In this document: positions 1-10,197 of the stretch, one piece after another
Numbering within the stretch: the first letter of the stretch is position 1
Layout: each line of letters starts with the position of its first letter
NCBI GenBank assembly: GCA_014529385.2
Contig: CM043958.1
Coordinates: 157,768,793 to 157,832,792 of the forward strand
Source: Adiantum capillus-veneris
Taxonomy: Eukaryota; Streptophyta; Polypodiopsida; Polypodiales; Pteridaceae
Direction: 5' to 3'
DNA: 64,000 bases
Notes under the pieces: generated by a model
Database searches by the model: none
Seen by the model: only the letters and a program-made list of their open reading frames with translations
Told to the model about the DNA's origin: nothing
Made by a program: the position numbers and the translations under genes

Positions 1-1294
1 GTGGAGTTGGTTGCTTCTTCTTGAAGTCCCGATCAACCTTTGTTTTCCTCTCTCTTTCTTGCCTTTCCTGCTCTTCTAGCAACTGCCGTCCCACATCATC
101 AACTTCTTCTTCGGTGAAAGGTATATTTGGGATATTCTTAGCTGTAGCATCTAAGATCTCAAAATTCTTTACATAATCTTCAAAGCGATCCCTTTGAGTC
201 CTTCGAGGTGATCCAGACATAGCCTCAAGTGAGGGCTTCCATAATTCACTCAGACCCCCTTTTAGCGCTCTCTCAGCTCTAAAACTCTCCATTAGTCTTT
301 CTAGCCTTGCTGCTTTCTGTGACTTTGTTTCCTTTACTGGTACCTGTAGAGTTTCTTTCTTCCCCTTCTTGGGCTGTGGCGGCTCTTCTGGCACTGTCTC
401 TAAACGGCGCTTCAACCTTGTGGCTACCCTTGGAGCCTTAGGAGTCTCTTCTTCTTTGTCTTCCTTCAGCTTGAGCCAATCATTTTGGGAGGGAGGTAGA
501 GTTCAATTTGCCTTGGCATGCAATGCTCCATAGATGACTTTGGTTATCAACTCACTAGGAACAATATAAGTGGGATTTTTGGTCCCCATTTTCACAAGGT
601 TGTCGTGAATGTAAGCGGCATAGTTTATCTCCCTCAGGAGGCTCTTCTGCGTTGCCCAAGTGAAAGTGGTGGCAATAGCTCCAGGTGGCATCCTGTATTT
701 CTGTGGCCACTTGCTACACATGTGGAAGTACTAATTGTATAATTGTCTCATGATGGCCACCTTCAGGTTTGCAATATCTTCAAATGTATAGTTGTTTTTC
801 TTCTCTGAGTAGACCTTAATGTCATCCCGCCTCTTAGTCACACTGTCTCCTTTGTTAGAGAGGTCAAGTGCTGCTGCCACCACCTTCTCTGTGATGACAA
901 TCATTGTATTAGGCTTGCCTTGCAGATCTGTAACTCTGGCTATGCCGTCCTCTTTGATTGTGGTGACAAATTCCCACACTCATTTAACATCAATCCCTGC
1001 TGGCAAGGCTTCACAGTAATTGTGTAGATCCAGTTTCTCCAAGTAGTCCCCCATCTTGCTCCTGACAAATTCATTGAGCTCTTGAGGGATCATGGATAGC
1101 TCCACTGCATTTCCCTCCGGATCTTTAAACACTCCTTGGTAGATTCTTAGGTCATTGGTTTCTAGTAGGTCATCTTGAATCCAAGTGCTTGTGGGCTTCA
1201 GGGTTCCTTCTGGTATAACAAAAGGCTCCACTTCTTCTAAGTAGTCCTTGATGGTCATTCTTTTCTTCTTTGCTGGTGACATAGCGGCTGCCAT
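1..1294 (-). pseudogene. ORF X of element A (extra ORF between pol and 3' LTR), partial
   Basis: Reads from an ATG at 1294 down to the window edge with in-frame stops near 980 and 731 and frame changes, so it is a broken copy and its C-terminus is not in view. The start resembles that of ORF X in element D (43640): a short Met/Ala/Lys-rich leader, then an acidic segment. The best-conserved block is around 860-980, where TIKEDGIA and a VIT..VVA.AL pattern match D's TIKEDGIA and VIT..IVAKAL. A second shared block at 640-720 has the pattern P.(K/R)Y..P..A.ATTFT. The rest (1-500) is very rich in Glu, Lys and Arg. No signal peptide or membrane span was seen, so it does not look like an envelope protein. 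Function unknown; the N-terminal block faintly recalls the 'putative plant transposon protein' type of domain (inference). Confidence 0.75.
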
Positions 1295-1460
1295 GGATCC
1301 TGTTGCACTCAGTAGTCCAAAGTTAGCGTTTTTTATAGATAGTTGATAAACTGAGTTCTGACTACCTAAATGACTTGAAAATTGAAATAAGAACTCAAAA
1401 GGGACTAGGGAAGTCATGCATGTGCCCACAGTAGGTTTTTGGCTGAAAAATAAGCATGTA

Positions 1461-2329
1461 GACATCCTACGCGTAGGATGTCTACCTTCTCTAATTTTGA
1501 TGAAACTTGACATGCTTGTAGCCCTTGACCTGTGCAACATGGCTATGTACTTGGAATTTGGTTTGGACATCAAAAGGTGCAATTTTGAGTAGATTTAGGC
1601 TTTTGGCACACAAAATGGGTAGGATGTCCTATATGAATGGGCAAATGATATCCAAATTGGATTGAAATTTGATATATAGGCTTCTTATATCATGTAAAAG
1701 ACTCCCATGATGTCAATTCCTGCACAAAAGGTCAATATGACCTTGGAGACATCCTATGTGTAAGATGTCTCTTTTCTCAGAATGACTTGATTTTGGTTCT
1801 GTGGGTAGCCCTTAGCATGTAGAACATGGCCATGTTCTTAGATTTGGATTTGGATAAGTATTGGTGTTGTTAGGAGCATGTGTAGTGTTTTTAGGCTCAG
1901 AAAGGTGCATCTTTGATGTTTTGGGGGCCAAATGTGATGGGTCTGTCTTGAAATTTGATATATGAGCTTGTGAAGATGTTATAAAGATATGTGGAACTCA
2001 AAAACACCAGCTGGAGGTCAAATATGTCATTTAGACATCCTATGCGTAGGATGTCTATTTCACTATTTTTCATATCTGACTCCACAATTAGCTTGGCAAT
2101 GTGCTAATGAGTATATTGTGCAAGTTTCATGTGATTTGGACTAGTTTTGGTAGGTCTATGACCCTTTATTGCCTCTATGCTCTGACTTTCCGTTTTTTGA
2201 TGCATATGAGGTCAACTCTTGTGCAAATGTGATGAAACTTGATGGCTAGCATGTATAAGCTATGTATGAGGTGAGATATTGAGTTTGGTGCCCAAACATG
2301 GCCTTGAGACATCCTATACGTAGGATGTC
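1461..2329. repeat. Palindrome array upstream of ORF X in element A (4 copies)
   Basis: Four copies of a 22-28 bp palindrome, at 1461-1482, 1748-1769, 2034-2055 and 2308-2329. Centre-to-centre spacings are 287, 286 and 274 bp. The first is a perfect 28-bp palindrome (1458-1485), half-site GTAGACATCCTACG. The others carry ATGTGT, ATGCGT or ATACGT instead of ACGCGT at the centre, which fits CpG decay. The sequence between copies is also related (for example the TTTGGATTTGGA-type stretch after each), so these are diverged tandem repeats of about 285 bp with a conserved palindromic core. The nearest copy lies about 170 bp before the ORF X start. Confidence 0.85.
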
Positions 2330-4059
2330 TCCTGATAAATTCCTTGGGAGAAGTGCTACTGGTATATGCCCTTAGACCGCCTAAGTCCCCTTTAAGCCTT
2401 ATTTCAATAAAAAAGTCAAAAAGATAGATAGAAACTCCCTGTTTGGCTTTCAGAGCCTCTGAGTCGTTTTCTGACTCTTGGAGTGCTTTTCGGCGATGAA
2501 ATTTCTTGATGTTAGTCTCCATAGCTTCATGGTTCCTTGGGGAACCTTGCCATATGGTTTTTGTTGGCTTTGGCTTCACCGGAGCCTTGTTTAGCGATTT
2601 GTCGCTCTGGAAGCACCCGGGTTGCGTTTGCATGCCATCAATGACTTTTGGTGGTCTACCACCATAGGACTTGGTTGTTGATGGTCTAGGAAAGCCGCTC
2701 GTGAAGTTTGGTGGCAAACGAACATCCGGTTTGGCCGTGAGAGCCAGTTGACGCTTTGTGTGTCCGATGCCGTTTCTGAAGCTTAGTCCCGCTTCAAGTT
2801 GCCTTATGGCCATGTGGGCTATATAGCCTTGTAGAGCATGTTGAGATGCTCCTACCCATGAGTTTTGGTAGCATTTGGGCGACTTTCCACCGATTTACCA
2901 CTTGGTGGCCTCTTGCAGGGCTCTAGAAGTTAGGGATTTTTCCAATGGTTTTTTTGCCGCCTTTGTGCATTCAAGAGTGGTCTCCTATGCTAGGGTAAAC
3001 CCCCTATGAAGCCTTATTGCTATTGGGTTAGCCGTTAGGTGGCTACCTCTACCTGTAGGTCTCTACTACCCGTTCCCCGTGTGAACCCCGCACTAGTTTT
3101 CGCGATAAAACATCAAACATACGCGATAAGCTCAAGGTGGTGAGCATGCCTCTCATATCTAGAGCCTGTCAGGTGGTCGTGCGTGTCGTAGAAGTAGCTG
3201 GAAGTCCGGTTCGTTCTAGGTGGCAAGAGCTCTCTCTCAAGAAGGAAATAGTAGAAATGAGCTCTAAGTGAAGTGAAAAAATCTTATAATGGGGGTCCCC
3301 GGACCACTTTCTATGAAATTTGACATGTGCTCCTAAATTCTTGCGAGATGTGGTTTAGGCTCAAAAATTTCCTGATTAGGACTCCATTTGCTCAGTTTTT
3401 GAGAAATTTGACGTTTCGGTCAAAATTTGGCCAAAACACGCCTTCCGCTCCATTCACATAATTGCACCCCCATTGTACCATAGGTTTTTCTATAGTCACT
3501 GATTATCCCCATATTTTTTGTTTTTCATTACGACCATATTTCACCTGCTTTTTGTATTTTTGAAGTTTTTCTGCCGATAATTTGTAAAATCAAAAAGAAA
3601 ATAGCAAAATAAACCCAAAAAATCCCCAAAAAACACAATATTTCAAAAACATCACCGCAAAACACTATGTATACTCACATGCAATTTTTATGGCCGGATT
3701 TCTCTATTTTACCAATATTTTGCTCAAAAATTGGCTATTTTTATATATATACACACACACCTAGAGGCCTAATTTGGCGTTTGGCCCCATATACTTGTAG
3801 ATTCGTGTTGTATAAGGGCATATTTACTTAGGTTAGTCCAGAAAATCTCGCAATCAGCCGAAAAACCCTTCAAAATAGTCAAAAAACATGCCCTTTTTTG
3901 CTCTTTTCACCTTCATTGGGTCCGCATTGAGAATGCCTCCCCCCCTCCTAGTCGGAGTCCTCCCGGACGACAAGGTATCACCTCGGGGTATGTGAAGTGC
4001 ATGGGTTAAAAATTGTGCTAATGTGCAGCCTTGTAATGTGGCCCTATTTGATGCATACT
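2330..4059 (-). other. Mostly non-coding spacer of element A between pol tail and palindrome array
   Basis: A minus-strand open stretch (2175-2813) carries Lys/Pro-rich sequence with TIWQG, but it runs into a palindrome and has no match in D, so I do not call it a gene. A further open stretch at 3854-4066 may be the last piece of the pol tail. The 3100-3850 part is AT-rich with no coding pattern that I recognise. It occupies the same place as 40.9-42.85 kb in element D. Confidence 0.45.
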
Positions 4060-4984
4060 CAGTCAATGCATGGAAAAATTAATGCTGTGCGAGAGGAGGG
4101 AATAAGCAAGTTGCTTATTGGCATTCGACGTCGAGGTTTCTTGTTGGTTGTTGATTTGGTTGGTGGATTTTCTTTGCAAGTAAAAGTTGTAACTCTACAG
4201 CTCTTTGTTTGATCGTATGTTTTGCAAAAGTTGCTTGGTTTGCCGCTACTATCGATATGTCCGTGGTTGTTTCCGTGGATGGAAGTGTCATTTCCGTTGT
4301 AGCTATAATCTTGTTCTCTGTTAATTGCCCTTTGGAGTTTTGTTGTGGAGGCTTGTGTAGGTTTATTGCCTCGTCCTTGGTCGTCATTGTTGTTCTGCTG
4401 ATCGGCACCCACATAGATCGGTTTGCCGGTTTTATATGTAGTGAGTGTCTGCCTGCTGGTGTTGCTTGTATTGAAGGGAGTTCCTGCTGCTTTGGTTTGG
4501 GGATCCAAATGCGAGTCGCATTTAAGTGGTTACTGAGCATTCTCTTTGGGATCCATATCTTTTTTATTCCCTTGGTTGTTGGTTTAACTGTGTTCTTGTG
4601 GTTACTGAGCATTCTCTTTGGGATCCATATCTTTTTTATTCCCTTGGTTGTTGGTTTAACTGTGTTCTTATGTTGACTTCTGCTGTTGTATTGCGGTTTG
4701 TATGCCAGGTCGCCTCTATCCTTTCGTACCCAGACTTGTTTTTCACGTGTTGCTAACCTCGATCTATTCACTGTGGTCTGTGTTGTCTTATTTTTGTAGT
4801 GAACATGGTTGGCAGTTCCCTGGTTGTTCTCCATGGGTATCGTGTTGTGCTTTATTGGCACCCTTCCTTTTTGTTCTTTATCCAGTGATGGTGATGCAAT
4901 CATCTGGTGCTTCCAGGCTGGCTGAGCAAAGCTACCACTTGTTGGTCTTGTGCATGCTGAATTTTGAATGTATCCGAATTCCAA
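4060..4984 (-). pseudogene. Lys/Gln/Thr-rich W-[IV]-P-K repeat region, C-terminal tail of element A pol
   Basis: About 290 codons open on the minus strand directly after the second protease-like domain. Strongly basic and rich in Thr, Gln and Asn, with no globular pattern. A short motif recurs: QVWVRK, KKIWIPK (twice), TRIWIPK and SMWVPIS. Two of these copies come from an exact 72-bp in-frame tandem duplication (4526-4597 and 4598-4669, 24 codons). Element D has QIWVPK at the equivalent place (about 40848), so the motif is ancestral. The composition suggests nucleic-acid binding or a disordered linker; that is inference. Confidence 0.6.
4526..4669. repeat. 72-bp exact tandem duplication (2 units)
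   Basis: Units 4526-4597 and 4598-4669 are identical. The period is a multiple of three, so the basic W-I-P-K tail of element A gains 24 codons in frame. Identity suggests a recent slippage or unequal exchange, younger than the surrounding decay. Confidence 0.95.
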
Positions 4985-5330
4985 TCTATCTGCACATTAT
5001 ACTCTTTCTGCCAAGGTTGTCCCAACAACATGGGGTGTAGTGTGCTCGCATCCTCAACCACATAAAACTTGTGGGATTAAACATATTGATGTATTTGTAC
5101 ATGAAATATTGTCCAGCCCAATGTTCCTAGCGAATGTGATGTACTACTTTACAACACTTGTTGAGTATGGAGTTCTTCCTCAAGCTTGAGCTGTTTATAT
5201 AATTTGTAAGAGATCAGATTTGCTTGAGCTTCGGAATCAAGCAATGCCGTCGATTGAACTTGATTGCTACCCACTTTGACTGCAACTATTGGTTCCACTG
5301 TGTCTTCATCAAAATTCGTTAATCAAATAG
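4985..5330 (-). pseudogene. Second retropepsin-like domain (PR2) after integrase, element A
   Basis: Following the integrase C-terminus on the minus strand, the translation shows ALLDSEAQANLIS, then about 60 residues later MLLGQPWQKEYNVQIDW. This is the two-part signature of a retroviral-type aspartic protease: (L/V)LD(T/S)GA..N.(I/V) and then (I/L)LG.PW. The catalytic triplet reads D-S-E here instead of D-S/T-G, and a stop lies between the halves. Element D has the same domain in the same place with N-T-G. The ordinary protease of this element is separate (9637-10197), so this is a second, divergent copy. A role in processing the pol tail or ORF X is possible; it could also be a non-catalytic retropepsin fold. 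Confidence 0.75.
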
Positions 5331-5539
5331 CATTTATTCGTAACGGTGATCCACATTGTTGTTGTTGTCGTAGAAGCCTTCTTTTTGCAATGCGTTCTTT
5401 TGCTTTTGCTTTTGCTTCTTCTCGTACCCTCTAATTCTCCTTCATCCGTTTTTTTTCTTGATGGATTTGTTGAAGCATATCCTGTGTTAGTGGTAAATGA
5501 TACTTTTTTAACCGACACCCACTAATCCAATTTGGCATT

Positions 5540-6384
5540 TCTTCTCCTGCCAATGTAGCAAGTTTGATAGCTTCACTTTGTGATAAGTCACTAATCACAA
5601 AGGGTCACATCCCTCGCTTTTTAAGTTTCTTGGCATGTTGCTTCAAAGTATAAACAAGTACATAATCACCTGTTTTGAACTCCTTCGTACGCACATGCTT
5701 GTCAAAAAACTCTTTTTGTCTTCTCTTTTTAGCATAGATCGAAGCTACAACTCTCAGTTGAAGTTCATCTAGCTTTTCAAGATCATCTATTCTTGAAGAG
5801 AGCTCATGCCCTGTCCATTCTAAGCGTTTCGCTACTCGTAGAGTTGGAACTAAAAACTCTATGGGTAATATAAATATAGTGTTTAGACCAAACACCATGT
5901 TGTACGGTGTTGTTCCGATTGATGTTTTGTAAGCTACCCTGTATGCCCATAGTGTTGAGTGTAATTGTTGATCCCAGTTTGTCCTTGACTCTGATACAAT
6001 TTTAGTCAAAACAGTGCATAGTGTTTTATTTGTGGCCTCGGCTTGTCCATTTGCCTGTGGATGATATGGAGTATATTTTCTATGTATGACCATGAATTCC
6101 TCTAGCAGATATTCAATGAATTCATTAAGAAAATGTATTCCTCGATCACTGACAATTTCTATTGGTAATCCGTATCGTACAAAGACATTCTCATATAAAA
6201 ATTGTGCAGTGGTTCTTGCGTCTGCTTTTTGTGTTGCTTTGGCTTCTGCCCATTTTCTGAGATAGTCTTTAGCCACAATGATATATTGGGTATGGGTGCG
6301 ATATGCAGGGGGTGAAATAGGTCCCACAAAATCAATTCCCCATTTTGCAAATGCCCGTGCTCCCATCATTGGCAGTAGTGGCAT
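5540..6384 (-). pseudogene. Integrase catalytic core and C-terminal domain, element A
   Basis: The DDE integrase core is clear: KWGIDFVGPI (first Asp), VSDRGIHF (second Asp) and NGQAEATNK (catalytic Glu), so the triad is intact. The downstream basic domain has the pattern RRQKEFFDKH.....F..GD.VLVY, then, past a stop near 5605, GPF/Y-like sequence. It catalyses 3'-end processing and strand transfer of the cDNA. No chromodomain follows; the frame instead leads into PR2. The zinc-binding modules lie just upstream at 6405-6960. Confidence 0.9.
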
Positions 6385-6404
6385 CTCATCTCTCTTTATC
6401 GGTA

Positions 6405-6960
6405 CCTTAGTGCGCTAACATGCGTCACAACGCTTTACAAACTCCTCAGCATCCATGTGCAATGTAGGCCATCATATTCCTCCGGTTAAGACAATTTTTG
6501 TCGTCTTATCGCCTGAAAAATGGCCTCCACTTATTCCTCCATGTGCGTGTTCTAGAATCAACAGGTATTCACTTTCACTTGCACAGATTCTAAGTTGATT
6601 GTCCTTTCCTCTCTTGTAGAGTTGATTTCCAATTAAATTAAAGTCTCAAGCCTCCAACTTTGTAGCCCTTTTTTGCGCTTTTGTTATGTTTTCAGGAAAT
6701 GTCCTTGTTGTTAAGAAATCAATGATATATTGACTCCATGCAGGTGCAATGCTTACCTGAAACAATGTCGCGCGATCCACCGGTCGTTTGGCACTACATA
6801 TAGTACAATTGTTAACATAAGCATGTGTGTCAGCATACATAGTTGGCCAATAAACTCCTAAGTGTTTCAATCTTTGGTGTGTTTTCATTGTTGAACAATG
6901 AAATGCACAATCTTGGATGTGTGCCTCTTCAAGGTAACACTCGAATTCCTCTGGATTTAT
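6405..6960 (-). pseudogene. Two tandem H2C2 integrase zinc-binding modules, element A
   Basis: Two successive HH-CC modules precede the integrase core. Module 1 (about 6780-6935): EEAH....AFH then GVYWPTM, ending CTIC. Module 2 (about 6405-6560): EHAHGG..GGHF, then WPTLH, ending CDAC. Between them is a linker with the pattern NQLYKRGKDNQLRIC. Most Ty3/gypsy integrases carry one such module. Both copies occur also in element D, so the duplication belongs to the lineage. Stop codons interrupt module 2 (at the first Trp of its WWPT and after CDAC). Confidence 0.8.
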
Positions 6961-7191
6961 ACATAATCGTAGAATCTGGTCGAGCCTAGATGGTACAGTC
7001 GTCCTGCAATGAACTGAAAAATTTTTGTTTGTCGAAATGTTTGTTGTTTTGATCTGTCCTCCTTGTTATCAAATCTACCTCCAAAGGAAAGAATGCTAAC
7101 AATTTCTTGAGACCATTTGGGCATCATTTCAATATTGAAAAGATAAGCATCAGGTATGTCATAATCTACTCCTTCAGGAGCTTCCCCATTT

Positions 7192-7560
7192 TGTAGCCTT
7201 GAAAGATGATCCGCTCGTAGATGAGTTTTACCCTTTTTTACTACCACTGTGAAGTCAAACTCTAGCAATATAATAAACCAGCGTACAATTCTCCCAGTAT
7301 TGCATGGTTTATTTACTAGATACAAAAGAGCTTGATGATCTGTGAAGAACACAAATTTGTTTGCAAGCAAGTAATGCCAAAATTTCTTTACAGCATAAAT
7401 CATTCCTAATCCCTCTCTTTCAGTGGTGGTGTAGTTCTTTTCTGCAATATTTAGCTGTGGGCTCGCATAACAAACTGGGAAATCCATTATTCCGTCTCCA
7501 TGTTGAGCCAGAATACTCCCAATTGCATATGCAGATACATCAATGTGAACATGGATTTTC
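7192..7560 (-). pseudogene. RNase H domain, element A pol
   Basis: Ty3-type RNase H directly following RT. The strand with VHIDVSAYAIGSILAQ holds the first Asp; TEREGLGMIYAVKKF holds the Glu; FFTDHQALLYL and RADHLSRL hold the remaining acidic residues. It removes RNA from the RNA:DNA hybrid during reverse transcription. All expected acidic residues are present in this copy. Confidence 0.9.
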
Positions 7561-8657
7561 TTTTCCCAATCTGGTGCTTTAAGTACAGGTGCTGATACAA
7601 GGTTTTCCTTAAGCTTTTGGAATGAAGTTTCACACTCCTCAGTCCAGTCGAAACTGACTAATAAGCGATATAGTGGTTGTGCAATGACCGCATACATATA
7701 TATGGATCTTTGATAATATCCGCAGTGTCCCATGAAGGATTGTACTTGTTTGGCATTAGTAGGCCTGGGCAAGTCTACTATGACTCTAATTTTGTCTAGG
7801 TCAGTGGTTATGCAATTTCTTGAGACAATATGTCCTAAGATGCAGCCTTGCCTTACCATAAAAATGCACTTTTTCGGGTTGAGACAGATTCGATATGTTC
7901 TGCACTTCTCAAATACCTTTTGTAAATGGTCAATATGTTCTTCTCGTATATGAGAGTGGACATAGAGATCATCCATATATATTTCTAAGAATATTCTCAG
8001 GTATTCTTTGAACACATGAGTCATTAGCCTTTGGAAGGTAGCGAGGGCATTGGTTAGGCCAAAAGGCATAACTTTATACGCATGTATTCGCCACTCCATG
8101 GCAAATGATATTTTGTGTTGATCGTCTATTGGTTATACCCCGAAAACCCATCTAAAAAGGAATAAGCCCGTTTTCCAGTCACCCTCTCAAGCACATGTTC
8201 TATGATCGGCAAGGGATAATTATCCCTTATTGTGGTTGTGTTCACTTTTTTGAGGTTCACACGCACATTCAACTTTCTGTTCTTTTTGGGGACAACCACA
8301 ATGGGTGACACCTAATCTGTATACTCGATTTCATAGATGAATTCAGCATCCATCAGCTTGTCAATCTCCTCTTTGATTCGTTTAGCTACGTTTGCTACGT
8401 TTGGTATCTGATTTCAAAGGAATTGTATGTTGGCATATCGATGGATCAACTCCTTTGAGGTCTTTGTAGGACCATGCAAACACATCTTTATACTTCTTGA
8501 GAAGTTGTGTTAGCCTTTCTTCTTCTTCAGGCTCTAAATCAGTTGCTATATAGACAGGCTGAGGCTCTTCGCCTGGCACAGCGAGGTCTATCCATTTTGC
8601 ATTTTCCGGCCCATCATAAGATTCCTGGTTTATTCTTTTCCTGATTGGTGGTGTCAT
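7560..8657 (-). pseudogene. Reverse transcriptase domain, element A pol
   Basis: RT begins after a conserved acidic lead-in (GPENAKWIDLA.PGEEP) and runs through VVVPKKNRKLNVRVNLKKVN, YPLPIIEHVLERV, AYSFLDGFSGYNQ, KVMPFGLTNA.ATFQRLM, then the catalytic IYMDDLYVHS and LNPKKC.F....ILGHIVS. The YMDD box is intact. The frame is broken by a stop where TDW is expected (near 8311) and by a frame change near 8100-8126. The sequence type is the non-chromoviral branch. Confidence 0.9.
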
Positions 8658-9636
8658 TATGATTTTTCTATCTTGGATGGTGAATTTTCGATAGTGGGAT
8701 GGTACATTATGTTTCCTTTTTCTGAATCCTCCTTACCATCACTTTCTCCCTTAGTAGTCGTAACGACCGTTTTAGTTCTTGGTATTTCTTTTTACGCTCC
8801 ATTTTGGTCCACTCTGGATCTTTTGTCTTGTTCTATTTTGATTGTTGAGATTTTCTTGTTTTTGTTTCTGTTTTAGTCTTCCGTGCTTGTTTTATTTCCT
8901 CATGTGTCCTTTCCCTTCGAACTCTTGAGAATCTTCTTGATATTTGGTCTTTTACACAATCCTCTGCCTTGACAAGCATTAGATAGTGAGTTTTATATTT
9001 TATCCTGAGCATCAGGTTCTCTCTAATTTTGTTTTCTGCTCTTTTTTTTCTATAGCGTTCTTGGCGTCTAGGGTGTTGATTTGTAAAATCATAAAATCTG
9101 ATATCTGCAATTGTTTCCCTACTCTCGCTTGAGCTGTCTGAACACTTGTTATCTGCATCGTTACTTAATTCCAGATGCTCAGAGGAGTCATAAAACTCTT
9201 CTTATTCAGGTGAGTCTACATTCTCATCTCTTGCTGGTATAAGGCTTACCATGTAATAGGGTAGCACATCATAGCCATCCTTATCGTAAATTTTTATCGT
9301 TGGGCTATCTGTAATGGTACAGACATCCAATGTTGCTAGTATGTGTTTCCATTCCAGAGGTTCTAAGGCATCTTCGGGAAAAGGTTTCGAAATGTGATCC
9401 TTGTCCTCAATAGCTCTTTCTAAGATGCATTCCTCCCTTTTTAAGCTCCCACAATGTGAAGCTCCGCACATCCATAGCTCTTTTTTTTGCCCCAACCATG
9501 CTGGGAGTTCGGACCCTGCCAATGTAGCTGAATCAAACTCTTCCACTGGTGTCTAGTTCGCGTCCTTGTAACTATGGTCTTTTAGGTATATTTTGGTTAT
9601 AGTCTCCCCACGTCTGAGGTATATGTGGTCTTAACC
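8658..9636 (-). pseudogene. Conserved protease-RT linker of element A
   Basis: The stretch at 9202-9546 is open and carries LWMCGASHCGSLKREECILE, closely matched in D (35850-35910: IWMCGASKNGSLKQEECILE). The region 8670-9200 is Lys/Arg-rich in the minus frame and ends in the RT lead-in. Conserved Cys and Gly residues point to a small structured segment between protease and RT, of unknown role. Confidence 0.6.
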
Positions 9637-10197
9637 CTAATCGTGGACCATCTTTAATTGTCTCATGAATGGTCTTCCCAAGATGATCTCGTAATTGTTC
9701 TTTTTGTCGAAATCAACTATTGCAAATGTATGCTCATACTCGATTCCGCAAGAGGTGACAATTACTTTCTCTAAAAGTCCTAGAGGCTTTTCCATGAACC
9801 CATCTGCCAGTTGCAATTTCATTCTGGTAGCTCTCAAAGCCGGTTTTTCCCATTTTTTCCAGATTTCTTTGGTGGTGATAGAGACTCCCACTCCACTGTC
9901 AAGAATAGCTTTGGAAACTACTCCTTGGAATTCTACTGGTAGTGTGGTATTTCCATCTTCTCCCTCGCAATATTCTCCAACCTTGTTTAAAGGCACTGGC
10001 CTAGTGTTTAGTTGAGGCTTGTCCAATTCTCTGATCCCTTCTTGAAGCTTCGAGGTAGGGTCTTTTACTCCAAATTTTTTTAAGCATTTGCCTACGGTGG
10101 TCCACATGTTTGGTCGTAACCTCAGGAGTTTGGCTAACGTGATTGTGCATGCCACAGGGGTGGACAATAACTCAATCAACCCTTGTGAATCCATCAC
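9637..10197 (-). pseudogene. Aspartic protease (PR1), element A
   Basis: Retropepsin domain with AILDSGVGVSITT (catalytic Asp-Ser-Gly) and NYEIILGRPFMRQ (flap-distal ILG motif), preceded by a stretch (CTITLAKLLRLRPNMW; LNKVGEYCEGEDGNTTLPV) shared with element D. It would cleave the gag-pol polyprotein. The frame is open across the domain; the upstream open stretch at 10194-10685 overlaps by a few bases in another frame. Confidence 0.9.

Noticed and set aside
2175-2813. 212-codon minus-strand open frame as a gene
   Set aside because: Runs through one of the palindromes, has no counterpart in element D and looks like chance opening in spacer sequence, although its Lys/Pro-rich start could be a worn part of the pol tail.
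4209-5040. Plus-strand frames with membrane-like sequence (LLSILFGIHIFFIP repeated)
   Set aside because: Antisense to the W-[IV]-P-K pol tail of element A, including its 72-bp duplication.
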